DNA of 64,000 nucleotides from Siphonodentalium dalli (Eukaryota > Mollusca > Scaphopoda > Gadilida > Siphonodentaliidae). Position numbers and translations under genes: made by a program. The stretch covers positions 122,960,754 to 123,024,753 of the forward strand of contig CP136061.1 in NCBI GenBank assembly GCA_032622095.1, in the 5' to 3' direction. Below, piece after piece: positions 52,941 through 63,246 of this stretch (the first letter of the stretch is position 1; every line of letters starts with the position of its first letter). The notes beneath the pieces are model-generated. The model saw only the letters and a list, made by a program, of their open reading frames with translations. It was not told the DNA's origin and did not search any database.

Positions 52941-53604
52941 TATTATATATTCGAGTCTCCCAAGTCCTTCCAACTGCATGTTTTGTAGATTTTATTTTCC
53001 TGCTTTACCTGGCTTTACAGAAGAAATTTAATCATTTACAAATTTCCGGATTCACTAAAGATGGATTATCTCTTCCTCTAACATGTGTTGTATAGTTTAC
53101 TGGTTATAAAACAATAAAAATAAGCCAGAGATACCATTAAAATACTGGAAATTGATTGTATACTATTATAATTCTAATTGATAGAAGTGTTTCCAGGCAA
53201 GGGTCTTCGATTCATATTTATTATGTTATACACAGGAAACTATAAAATAATTGTTACAGAAAGAGATAATTATTAATCCATCTGTAAGAGTAAGGATTTT
53301 TCAAGTTGTGTGTTTTCAAGAATGGGAGTGTATCACACTGAGCCAAATTCAATATATGATGGTCAGATATTTCAAAAACTAGAAAAAAAATTAACAGCCT
53401 TTTCATTGTTTTAGTAACTTTCTGACTACAATGTAGATTGTGTACAAAACATGATTTCTTTATTAGTCTATGATGAAGACAAAACTATTTTTGAACAAAT
53501 TGTGTGTTAGACTTACAAACTGAAGGGATTTCCAAACACCTTGCGATGCTATCTTTTAACAATTTAAAGTGTTCTAAGAGGAAAGTTAAAATAATTTTGC
53601 ACAT
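52941..53604. other. No feature recognised
   Basis: AT-rich unique sequence, no ORF of note. Confidence 0.45.
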
Positions 53605-53783
53605 TTCATGACTGGAGCTTCCTGAAATTTTGCAAAAACACTATACCAATGCATTCTCTTATATATGCCAGTCTCCCATAGGCAGACTCACATATTTAAG
53701 AGAATTCATTGACCTAAAAACATTTATCTTGACTATGCAAGCCAGTGCATTCTTTTATATATACAAGGTGCCATATGGGAGAC
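53605..53783. mobile_element. TTAA-1 copy 11, both termini worn
   Basis: TTTCATGACTGGAGCTTCCT, the first module (53646-53710) and half of the second. It lacks TTAACCC on the left and everything after CCATATGGGAGACC on the right. Confidence 0.7.
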
Positions 53784-53795
53784 CATTATTTATGA

Positions 53796-53952
53796 TTAAT
53801 CCTTCCATAACTGGAGCTTCATGAATTTTTTTGAAAACCTGTGCCAATGCATTCTCTTATAAATTCGAGTCTCCCATAGGATGCCTTGCATATATAAGAG
53901 AATGCATTAAGCTAACAATACTTGTATTGAACTTCTAAGCCAGTGAACTCTC
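53796..53952. mobile_element. TTAA-1 copy 12, right half missing
   Basis: TTAATCCTTCCATAACTGGA, the first module (53841-53911) and AAGCCAGTGAACTCTCTG, then unrelated sequence. Confidence 0.7.
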
Positions 53953-54515
53953 TGCTGATTGTTTTTTTTCTATTTATGCCCCAACATTAATCTCAGTCAT
54001 AAGTTAATTTTATTCACCAAAACACCAAAAAAAGCCATGAGAAAAGCAGGGTATATGGATTTAAATTATTTCAATTTGCTCTGGAGGGGGGGGGGGGGGG
54101 GTGTTAATATATATTCAGACACGTATGTTACTTTTTTTACCTTTGACCATTTCTGCAATTCACCCAGCCTCGCAACCAATTTCTGTCCCTCTTTACAACT
54201 GTTTCCCCCCAAGCATTTTTCAACACCCCTCCCCATCTGTCTGAATATATATGTGGAGATTCTATGAGGAAAAAAACTATTTTTTTCCTCACAGAAACCC
54301 CACTGTGAAAATATTTCAGTGAATTTTGTGTTAACTAAAGCTATTGTTCTTGTTTAATATTACAGTTTTCACCACTTTTACCAGCTTTTTACATGAAATA
54401 TTAAAGGGACCAATGCACTCGCAGTGCGGCAGTGGGTAAAATGTGCAAATATATTCCATAAAAACATCACCTATTAGAAGAACATGGAGAAATAGATCAA
54501 CTTTGCTCGATTGGC
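53953..54515. other. Unique spacer with G/C runs
   Basis: G run at about 54085-54101 and ACACCCCTCCCC at 54221. ATATATATTCAGACA (54108) and TGTCTGAATATATAT (54238) are mirror copies, hinting at a degraded inverted-repeat element. The 102-aa ORF through the G run is not credible. Confidence 0.4.
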
Positions 54516-55003
54516 TTAAAGGTACTCAATCCGAACAGAGGGTCCCCATCTCAACAGATTCCAACAACAACAATCCGATCAGAGGGTCCTATATTACTAT
54601 TTCAATGGCTTCGGGGGTCAAAAATATTTGATTCGAGTCGAGGAACCCATCAAACAAAGCTCAGAGTTATTAGATATTGATTTTTGAAATTTGTTATTTA
54701 CTCTAGATGAGTACTAATAATTGCCTTCAACTGCCGTAATCTGCTTGGGATGTGTACACCAAAATCTATTCAAACAGACAAGGATGGATAACTCTAAAAT
54801 CAAGTGGTAATAATAACGCAATTTTGACTGAGTTCTGGGCCAGAAAGTATTCCCGATAATGAAAAATAATAGATTTCTAAAATTGATATCTAACAAATCT
54901 GAGCTTTGATGGGTGACTTCCTCGACTCGAATCAAATATTTTTGACCCCCGAAGCCATTGAAATAGTAATTGAGAGGAGTTTTATCGGATTGAGTACCTT
55001 TAA
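54516..55003. mobile_element. TTAA-7 foldback element
   Basis: The termini are TTAAAGGTACTCAATCCGA and its exact inverse, with TTAA at both ends. The arms continue through ATTACTATTTCAATGGCTTC, GGGGGTCAAAAATATTTGAT and TCGAGTCGAGGAA with small indels. The left arm carries an extra GAACAGAGGGTCC block. The centre is near 54720-54780. TTAA with an AAAGG-type end fits piggyBac or Kolobok; I cannot choose. Confidence 0.8.
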
Positions 55004-56039
55004 AGATGGATCATCTGTTCCTAAATTGTTTTCTATAATTTCTAGGGTATAAAATAATAATGATAAGTCAAGTTGTCAAAGACACCAGTCCAGAAACGCT
55101 TCTATCATTTAATATTACAACTGATTGATAATCAGTTGGGACAATCTTTTTTTACTATTTTCCTGCTTGCTATGCTCCGAACGTTTCCTCAAGCAGTAAA
55201 ATGTCTCAAATTATTTGTAGGTATACTAGTATATATACCAGAAAATTCAAAATAGAATGAACAGTAATTGATAGAAGCATTTCCGGACATTATTTTATAC
55301 CCAGGAAAATGTATAAAACTTGTAATAAGAATATATAGACCATCTTTAAACTGTAATCAAAATATGAAACAGAGATTATTCCTTAAGAAATAATTTCAAG
55401 AGAGGGCACTGATTTTCTAACCTTTCAACTCAATCAACCTATATAATTAGGAGGCACAAGTTTGAAGTCAGAATCACTGAGTGCATTCTATTTACAACCG
55501 AAGGGGTTCAGAAACTTTTATTTTAAACTCAATATACATGTGATTGGTATATACATGTACACATGTATGTACCGATAACCTATTTTAGTATGAAATTTTC
55601 TCCAGTCTTCATATACGCTATTACCATACGCTTGTGTATATATGCATTTTGTTATGAGAGGCCAAAAGTAACAATTATCAGTGAATCACTCATCCATAGA
55701 GAAACCAGGTTCATTTTAACTTCAGACTGTCAGGGAGGTGGCGACGATGTCACAGTGGGGTTGTCTCCCCCCCCCCCATAAATGTTTCCTTCCAAGTGGC
55801 CAGTTTCATACCGGTATAATCTGGATGAATCATTGAATCGTATTATTTAGTATAAGGTATATTGCAGTCTGATAGATATCCAGACTCGTAAGAAAGAAAT
55901 GAAACATGGTCTAATTTTATTTAGACTGGGTCTATTGATATGTTTTTTTTTAAATAACGTTAACTTTGTTGTCACAATTTGGGATTTAAAAAAATAAATA
56001 AAATGTGTCCAATTGGCGCGTTGTCATCAGATAACTTAA
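55004..56039. other. No feature recognised
   Basis: AT-rich; a short C run at 55769 and a repeated ATACATGTACACATGTATGT palindrome near 55552. No gene. Confidence 0.45.
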
Positions 56040-56255
56040 TACAGTAATGCCCAAAGTAATTGACACTTAACCACAGCAGAATTATGGGTAATTTTTCAGG
56101 ATTTAGTTGGAAATATGGCTTGTTGCCATTCATCGGAAAGCTCTCGACGAGAGCTTTCCAACGAATAGCAACAAGCCATATTTCCAACTAAATCCTGAAT
56201 TATTTTCCATAATCCTGGTGTGGTTAAGGGGTCAATTAATTTGGGTATTACTGTA
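56040..56255. mobile_element. TA-1 copy 13, both arms
   Basis: TACAGTAATGCCCAAAGTAA to TTGGGTATTACTGTA. The arms are more diverged than in other copies. ORFs of 71, 72 and 106 aa on both strands are by-products of the palindrome. Confidence 0.85.
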
Positions 56256-56399
56256 TGTTCTTTTTCAAAGTATTTTTTCAAAAGCAACGCATGACAGTTG
56301 TGGGAAACGACAAAACATGTGGTGAGAAATGGCCAAATATATGGTGCGAAACAACCAAACACGTGGGGCAAAGTGTACGAAACAACAATAGTACACATA

Positions 56400-56810
56400 T
56401 GGGAGGCAAAATTCACATTTAATTACTAATCACGCTTAAGTGTAATTCATTATGCTTAAGCATAAATTTAAGCTTAATGCGCAATGCCTAAGTGTAATTT
56501 AGATTTCCATTATACCATACTTAAGCGTATTACATTATGCTTATGCGTAATTCATTTACGATCACACATAATGCATTTACGTTAAAGTAAAGCGTAATAG
56601 AATTGAAAAAACTCCCCTGAAGCTGAAATTGATGCAGTCAATTACGATGCTAGTAATCTTACCATCCGCCCAGAACATTAAACCTTACTAAGTTAGATAC
56701 ATGGAGGCCTACCATTACATATAACGTTGCAAGGCAATACAAACCAATTATGCTTAAGCGTAATGGAGTTACGTTTAAGCGTAATCAGCCATTAAATGTT
56801 AGATTAATCT
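56400..56810. mobile_element. AFL element 2
   Basis: The ends are TATGGGAGGC, ACATTTAAT, ACGCTTAAG on the left and the mirrored GCGTAATCAGCCATTAAATG, CTCCCATATA on the right. Palindrome clusters (GCTTAAGCATAA, ACTTAAGCGTATTAC, TGCTTAAGCGTAAT) occupy 56427-56590 and 56745-56790. The motif here is predominantly TACGCTTAAGCGTA, against TGCGCTTAAGCGCA in AFL element 1. Confidence 0.6.
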
Positions 56811-57510
56811 CCCATATAGTACTTAATATATGCAATGATAATGTTGTTGTTTGAGCCATCCAAAATTATTTTGGAGTATAAATATAAGCAGCAAGCGAAA
56901 TAATTGAAAAATAATTTATTATATATGATAAACAACCATAATTTTTAAATATTTAAGCAATAGCTCCTTGTTAGCATTGTTGAAAACACTCCATACTGTT
57001 GTTCCCCTCGCAGAGCAGATAGAAAACCGTCAATATCACCGACATCAACAACCGACTGTTCCAGGTAGTTCAATTCCACAGTTGTTTTAACAAAGAAGGA
57101 GTGTTCGTATATATATAATTGTGAGCTGCTGGTGTGAGCTGCTGGTACGCAGAAGTTGGAACGATTCTGTGTTGTTACACACCTCCTTCTGACCTTCTCC
57201 ACCGGATTTTGACTGACACAGTCCTAAAATTTTGTTGGCTGTATTTCCCTTGTGTCTTTCTTCTCGTGTTCTGATAAATCAGGCTTTAGGCAGGGCTGAA
57301 ACCAACCCCTTGACTATTTTGTGGTATTGAACCAGTCACTGTTCTTTCCTTCATTCTTCGAGGGGTGGTAGCTTTACCCCAAACAGCATGCTTGTGACTG
57401 ATCCATCATCTCGTCTGTATTTGTTCTTTAAGTCAACATGACCGCTTTCGCAGATTGCTGCTTCCAGCAAGGAAGGATACGCACTACGTACATGACTGAA
57501 CTAGAGTTGC
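56811..57510. other. No feature recognised
   Basis: The 85-aa minus ORF (56945-57202) has mixed composition but no recognisable motif. GTGAGCTGCTGGT is tandemly repeated at 57121-57145. Confidence 0.35.
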
Positions 57511-57803
57511 GCATACTTCTGAGTGTGACTTGATGTGGTATTGAAAACAACAGGTATTTATCTGGCAGGTCCGATTGGAACTTGTATAGATCTTGGTGTA
57601 TTTATTTTTGAATTTTATATTCAATATTGATATTTCAAATCTGACAAATTAATATGTAGGTCAAGTGATGTAATTCCAGAAAAAATTTATCAAAAAGATA
57701 TTTATTGCAAAATTTTATAATTTACAAAGCGGACCCACCAGATAAATACCTGCTGTTTCTTATAGTACCACATCAAGCCACACTCGAAGACTGAGAAGTA
57801 TGC
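57511..57803. mobile_element. Foldback element, about 293 bp
   Basis: GCATACTTCTGAGTGTGACT, TGATGTGGTAT and CAGGTATTTATCTGGCAGGT, CCG on the left are mirrored by CGGACCCACCAGATAAATAC, CTG, ATACCACATCA and AGAAGTATGC. The arms are about 70 bp and the AT-rich middle has no symmetry. The flanks do not give a clear duplication. Confidence 0.7.
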
Positions 57804-58167
57804 ATGTATGTGCAAAGTTCTCCGTAACTTTCAGAATTTTGCTCCGCAGATTTGCATGGAAATCCACTGTGAGTGTGACAACTGACATTCACATCCCAAC
57901 ATCCATTGCGGATTTTTCGGCATCTTCGCGCTAACGAAAACGTCTTATTTGATCGCATTTTGCCAATTTAAGCTCAATATATATCGTCTTTTTCTAACGA
58001 TATCCTGAAACCATGCTTGCTGTCACTGACAATGAGGTATACCCCCAATCTATTTATAGCAATCAGGGGAGATAAACCATGCATGCAGTTTACAGAAGCG
58101 TTAGGAACAGGCAGTGAATAGCTGATTTCAACAACAACAACATGGTGGCGATGATTTTTGAGTCCCT
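57804..58167. other. No feature recognised
   Basis: The 61-aa minus ORF (57773-57958) starts in slightly CpG-richer sequence (TTCGCGCTAACGAAAACG), but no domain is visible. Confidence 0.35.
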
Positions 58168-58235
58168 TTAAAGGGACACGCTGGATTGGAATCCTAATGG
58201 TATCTGGTTTGAATAAGTCGTTACGAAATAAAACC
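58168..58235 (+). repeat. TTAAAGGGACACGC end, copy 2
   Basis: TTAAAGGGACACGCTGGATT, GGAATCCTAATGGTATCTGG; inverse copy of 48597-48656. Confidence 0.65.
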
Positions 58236-58287
58236 TCTATATCTCAACATTTCCCACCAAAGAATATGAATCATTTTGCACTTTTAT
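58236..58287. mobile_element. TTAA-5 fragment at the HEL-A insertion point
   Basis: CAACATTTCCCACCAAAGAA, TATGAATCATTTTGCACTTT and TAT match 39010-39050 up to the T where HEL-A element 2 begins. Confidence 0.6.
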
Positions 58288-59404
58288 TAGCTCAACTTTA
58301 CTTTGTAAAGTTTGAGCTAATATTGCCATGGCTTTGTCGTCCGTGTGTGCGTAAGGCGTCAACAATGCAGGCTACAGGTCGTACCTTTGGTCGGATCATT
58401 ATGAAATTTGTCATAGCTGTTGACATCAACATTTAGACCAGAATGATTAATTTTGGGGTCATTCGGAAAATAAACATGGCCGCCAGTGGCCATCTTGGAT
58501 TTCAAAATTCAATCCATTAGCACGGGCTACAGGCCGTACTGTTTGTCTGATCATCATGAAATTTGTCATGGATATTAATATTCGGTCATTCGGCCCAAAA
58601 ACATGGCCGCCAGCAGCCATCTCTGATTTTACTCTTTGTATGACTAAATTCTTTAGCACGGGCTACAGGTCGTACTTTTTATAGTCTGATCATCATAAAA
58701 TTTGTCAAGAATGTTAATAATGACATGTAGATGGGAACGAGTCATTTTGGGGTCATTCGGCCAAAAAACATGGCCGCCAGCAGCGGCTCTTGGATTTTAC
58801 TCTTTGTATGACTAAATCCTTTAGCACGGGCTACAGGTCGTACCTTTAGTCTGATCGTCATAAAAATTTTCATGGATGTTAACGATGACATGTAGATGGG
58901 AACGAGTCATTTTGGGGTCATTCGGACAAAAAACATGGCCGCCAGCAGCCATCTTGCATTTAAAAATTTAATCCATTAGCACGGCCGGGCCACAGTTCGT
59001 ACTGTTCGTCTGATCATCATGAAATTTGTCATGGATGTTAATATTTACATGTTGATGGGAACGAGTACTTTTGGGGTCATTTGGCGAAAAAACATGGCCG
59101 CCAGCAGCCATCTTGGATTTTACTCTTTGTATGACTAAATTCTTTAGCATGGGCTACAGGTCGTACCTTTAGTCTGATCGTCATAAAATTTGTCATTGAT
59201 GTTAACGATGACATGTAGATGGGAACGACTCATTTCGGCCGAAAACATGGCCGCCAGCAGCCATCTTGGATTTTACTTTTCTCTTCATGTCTATAAACTA
59301 GTATTAGACATTCAACTTTCCACATTCCTAATCGCTCCATTGACTGTAATACATTAAATCATTCCCTTTCCAAGTTGAGCTACAGTGTCATTGACACTTT
59401 CATT
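58288..59404 (+). mobile_element. HEL-A element 2 (six units)
   Basis: The 5' hairpin TAGCTCAACTTTACTTTGTA / AAGTTTGAGCTA is nearly perfect. CATCTTGGAT-type anchors lie at 58491, 58618, 58786, 58950, 59109 and 59262. The 3' end is AAGTTGAGCTA (59372-59382), AGTGTCATTGACACT (59384-59398), TTCATT. Units favour AGCACGGGCTACAGG where element 1 has GGCGCGGGCTACAGG. Confidence 0.8.
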
Positions 59405-59414
59405 GTCTTTTTCG

Positions 59415-59516
59415 TTATTATTCCTGAACACCTCTCCAACTTATTAATAAAACATGCCAATGTGTACTTTTATTACAGAATGGGAGAATACGTTACATTT
59501 AGTATTGAAAGGGTTA
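59415..59516. mobile_element. TTAA-5 right-end fragment
   Basis: GTGTACTTTTATTACAGAAT, GGGAGAATACG and TTTAGTATTGAAAGGGTTAA. It may be the right half of the element into which HEL-A element 2 inserted. Confidence 0.6.
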
Positions 59517-59838
59517 AAAAGTGGGATGAAAATTCATTTGTTGATTTTAAGTGATTTGAATAAAACATATATACCATTTTCATAAATCTTTTAAAATTCA
59601 CAGTTCAACTGTTTGTCAGTTGTTGGGGATGATGTTTACTTTTCAATTATTTATCTTCCGTCTACATGAATGATGATAGCATCTACTTTTTTCCCCCCAA
59701 ATGTTCGTAAACCAGGATTTAACATTGGTGAGGCCAAAACATGCGATATTAATCTAATAGAATCTCTGATGTGATCCCACAACAAATCTTGAGATTGAAT
59801 AATACATTACAGGAGGAAGTACACGGAAGATGTGCACG
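59517..59838. other. No feature recognised
   Basis: AT-rich spacer. Confidence 0.45.
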
Positions 59839-59993
59839 TTATGCCCCTGATCCCAATAGGACTTTCAGGGCATATAGCCGAGGGCTCTGTTTGTCAGTCC
59901 GTCCTTCCATCCAAACATATCACCTTGTAACTCGGGTGCTAATTATCATATTTTGTTGCCCTTGGGGCAATAAATGCCACCCTTGTTCTTATT
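59839..59993 (+). mobile_element. HEL-F, short element
   Basis: The 5' hairpin TATGCCCCTGA / TTCAGGGCATA is followed by TCAGTCCGTCCTTCC. The 3' end is the hairpin TTGCCCTTGGGGCAA, then TAAATGCCACCCTTGTTCTT. It has the same plan as the other HEL families, with almost no core. Confidence 0.6.
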
Positions 59994-60003
59994 AATCCTA
60001 ACA

Positions 60004-60190
60004 TACATTAATACCCTAAATAATTGACTCCTTAACCACAGCAGAATTATAGGTAACTTTTCAGGATTTAGTCGGAAATATGGCTTGTTGCCATTCATCG
60101 GAAAGCTCTCACTGAGATCCTTACAAATCCTGATAAGTTACCCATAATTCTGCTGTGGTTAAGGAGTCGATTATTTAGGGCATTACTGTA
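60004..60190. mobile_element. TA-1 copy 14
   Basis: TACATTAATACCCTAAATAA to TTAGGGCATTACTGTA. The right arm lacks the inner 60 bp (GAGATCC, TTACAAATCCTGATAAG). Confidence 0.85.
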
Positions 60191-60225
60191 TATTAACCTT
60201 TGTTCTGTAATACTAATGTTGCTTT

Positions 60226-61226
60226 TAAGCTCAACTTGACAAAGTCAAGTTTGAACTATATATTGCCATGGGTTGGCATCAACAATTTTCATTAGCATAC
60301 CCTACAGGTTACATTTCTCATCCGATCATCACCAAATTCCATATGGATATTCGGGGTGACCTCTACATAGGAGCCTCCTTTTTCCTCTGAAATTCGTTTG
60401 AAAATATGGTCACCAGCAGCCATCTTGGATCTTGAATCTATCGGCACATCCTGCAGCCCGCATTTATTGGAGAATTGTTTGAAAATTTACAGGCGTGTTT
60501 AGGATCACCTCCAGATGGGAGTTATCGAAAAAAAAAAAAAATTTGATAAAAAACATGTTTGAAAACATTGCCGCCAGTGGCCATCTTGGATTTTACTCTT
60601 TGCTTGACTAAATTCTTCGGCACACCCTTCAGGCCACCTCCCTCATCCGATCATCACCAAATTTCATATGGATCTTAGGCATGTTTAGGATCACCTGTAC
60701 ATGGGAGCTATCGAATTTGAACAATTTATAATGAAAAATATGGCCGTCTGGCAGCCATCTTGGATTTTACTCTTTGCATGACTAAATCCTTTTGACACAC
60801 CCGACAGACCATATCCCTCATCCGATTGTCACCAAACATCATATGGATCTTTTGGTAGAACACTAGATGGGAGGGATAAAATTCTTTTGATTCAAAAAAA
60901 TGGCAGCGAGCGGCCATCTTTGGAATTTTACCCTTTGTATGACTAATTCCTTAGGCACACCCTGCAGACCACATCCCTCATCCGATCATCACTAAACTTC
61001 ATATTGATCTTCAGGTTGACCACTAGATGGGAGCTATTTGTTTTTAATTTCATATGAAAATGTGGCCACCAGCGGCCATCTAGGATTTTACTTTATATCT
61101 TTTCATGCTGACATCTAGTATTACTTAGACATTTCAACTTTCCTCATTCCTGATTCATCCATTGACATTAACACATGAAATTATCACCCCACCAAGTTGA
61201 GCTACAGTGTCATTGGCACTTTCATT
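60226..61226 (+). mobile_element. HEL-A element 3, diverged subfamily (five units)
   Basis: The 5' hairpin is AAGCTCAACTTGAC / GTCAAGTTTGAACTA. Anchors lie at about 60420, 60583, 60757, 60914 and 61077. Units read CACACCCTGCAGACCACATC, CCTCATCCGATCATCACCAA and ATTTCATATGGATCTT, clearly different from elements 1, 2 and 4. The 3' end is AAGTTGAGCTA, AGTGTCATTGGCACT (one mismatch), TTCATT. Ends are conserved while cores have diverged. Confidence 0.75.
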
Positions 61227-61424
61227 AGTGTACCAATTATTGATGGCTATGCTGCTCCTGTCAGAATATTAAAGGCCCGTTACAGTTTGTAGTTCATATT
61301 ATAATTTTAAAATCTTGATTTTGTCACATTCTTATCCAGGTCTAGTGAACATAATAGGTCATATATATGGGAAAACATAAACCTTTCATTGGTCATATAT
61401 ATGGGAAAACATAAATCTTTTCTT

Positions 61425-61620
61425 TGCTAAATGGATTCTTCCAACCAGTTATAAAAATATATATCGGAACGGTCTATTATTAATTTGGAGGAGAGTTCAT
61501 GATACACGAGCAGACGACAGACATAAGATAAGATAATACAAGAGTAGAAGGATTTCTATTGATAGGTGGGAAATGTTCAGATAAATAAGTTCAACAAACA
61601 ACCTATGAATATATTAACTC
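61425..61620. mobile_element. TTAA-5 degraded copy
   Basis: GCTAAATGGATTCTTCCAAC, CGGAACGGTCTATTATTAAT, AGCAGACGACAGACATAAGA and GGGAAATGTTCAGATAAATA occur in TTAA-5 order. The terminal bases are lost. Confidence 0.6.
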
Positions 61621-61705
61621 CCTAACACCACAAGAGTCCAATGGCAAAAAAAGTCCAACAAGACTCTTTCGGTATCTTGGAAGTCTAGAATAATAATATA
61701 AGAAA

Positions 61706-61968
61706 TTAAGCCTTTCATGATGGGAGCTGGTGCTGGTGCAGCATTGAAGATTTTGTGCCAGTGTAGTCTCTTATATATGCGAGTCTCTCATAGGGAGCCT
61801 CGCATATATAAGAGAAAGCACTGTCTTACAAGGTCAATGTAAATATTGTTAGACCAATGCATTCTCTTGTATATGCGAGTCTCTTATGGGGGACTCACAT
61901 GTATAAGAGAATGCAATGGCACAGGGTTTTCACAAAATTTCAGGAAGCTCCAGTCATGGAAGGGTTAA
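61706..61968. mobile_element. TTAA-1 copy 13, full length
   Basis: TTAAGCCTTTCATGATGGGA to CCAGTCATGGAAGGGTTAA, with both modules (61758-61822, 61857-61918). Confidence 0.85.
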
Positions 61969-62203
61969 GAACAATTGTATTCCGGGAATAATTCCAATCC
62001 ATATCTTCCCCAACTACTATCAGCTGGCAACAGATAGAACATCCTCATTAATACATTGAAGACCGGTGGAAAAAGTGGTTGAACAAGATTAATGTCCGGT
62101 ATTGTGAAAAGCCAATATTATATGAAAATTAGAATATATCAATAGAACAGTTGTTTTCCTTGAATAATTTCCTTCATCTTCATGTTTACATCAAGTCTGA
62201 GTT

Positions 62204-62648
62204 AAAGTGTGCCTGTCATTTGGAGAATGAGGTCCCCAGAGGGTGAATTTAGTGACGCTATCCCGCATATTGGGCTAGAACACTAAATTCACCCTCTGGG
62301 GACCTCATTCTGCATGGCCTTATCTGCTATTGGAGACATTGACTTAGATTGAAGTTCCCAAAATGGTGAATATTGTGATGTACACCCATTTGGGAACCTC
62401 GATTATGCAATGTGTCGTCTGCCAATTTGGGGGTATGGAGAAACTAAACTAAAAAAGAAATAGAATCTATGTGAAGAATTTTCTATAATTTTTGATAATA
62501 AAGAAACTTTCCAGAGAAGATGAGGCCCAAGCAGATTGAGGTCCCCAGAGGGTGAATTTAGTGATGCTAGCTCACTATGCAGGATAGCGTCACTAAATTC
62601 ACCCTCTGGGGACTTCATTCTGCAAATGACAGGCACGTACAGGCTTGG
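62204..62648. mobile_element. FB-1 copy, both hairpins
   Basis: The left hairpin is 62227-62312 and the right 62538-62622. The interior is of the diverged type also seen at 29475-29900 (GAACCTCGATTATGCAATGT). Confidence 0.8.
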
Positions 62649-62661
62649 GATCAACCATTTT

Positions 62662-63246
62662 TAGCTCAACTTTACTTTGTAAAGTTTGAGCTATTGCCAT
62701 GGCTTGGTATCCGTCGTCTGTGTGAGGGTGTGTTGCATGGTGCGTGTGCATGTGCGTGACTCGTCAACAATTTCCTTTAGCACGGGCTACAGGTCGTACC
62801 TTTGGTCGGATCATTATGAAATTTTTCATGGACGTTGACATTGACATGCAGATGGGAACGAGTCATTTTGGGGTCATTTGGCAAAAAAACATGGCCACCA
62901 GCGGCCATCTTGGATTTCAAAATTCAATCCATTAGCACAGACTACAGGCCGGAGTGTTCGTCTGATCATCATGAAATTTGTCGTGGAAGTTAATATTGAC
63001 ATGTAGATGGGAACGAGTCATTTTGGTGTCATTCGGTCAAAAAACATGGCCGCCAGTGGCCATCTTGGATTTCAAAATTCAATCCATTATATAGCACGGG
63101 CTACAGGCCATACTGTTTGTCTGATCATTATGAAATTTGTCATGGATGTTAATAATATTGAGATATAGATGGGAACGAGTCATTTTGGGGTCATTCGGGC
63201 CATAAAACATGGCCACCAGCAGCCATCTCGGATTTTACTCTTTGCA
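62662..63246 (+). mobile_element. HEL-A element 4, 3' truncated by LINE
   Basis: The 5' hairpin TAGCTCAACTTTACTTTGTA / AAGTTTGAGCTA is complete. Anchors lie at 62907, 63060 and 63224. The third unit reaches GATTTTACTCTTTGCA and stops; other elements continue TGACTAAATCC. LINE coding sequence begins at once. Confidence 0.8.
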
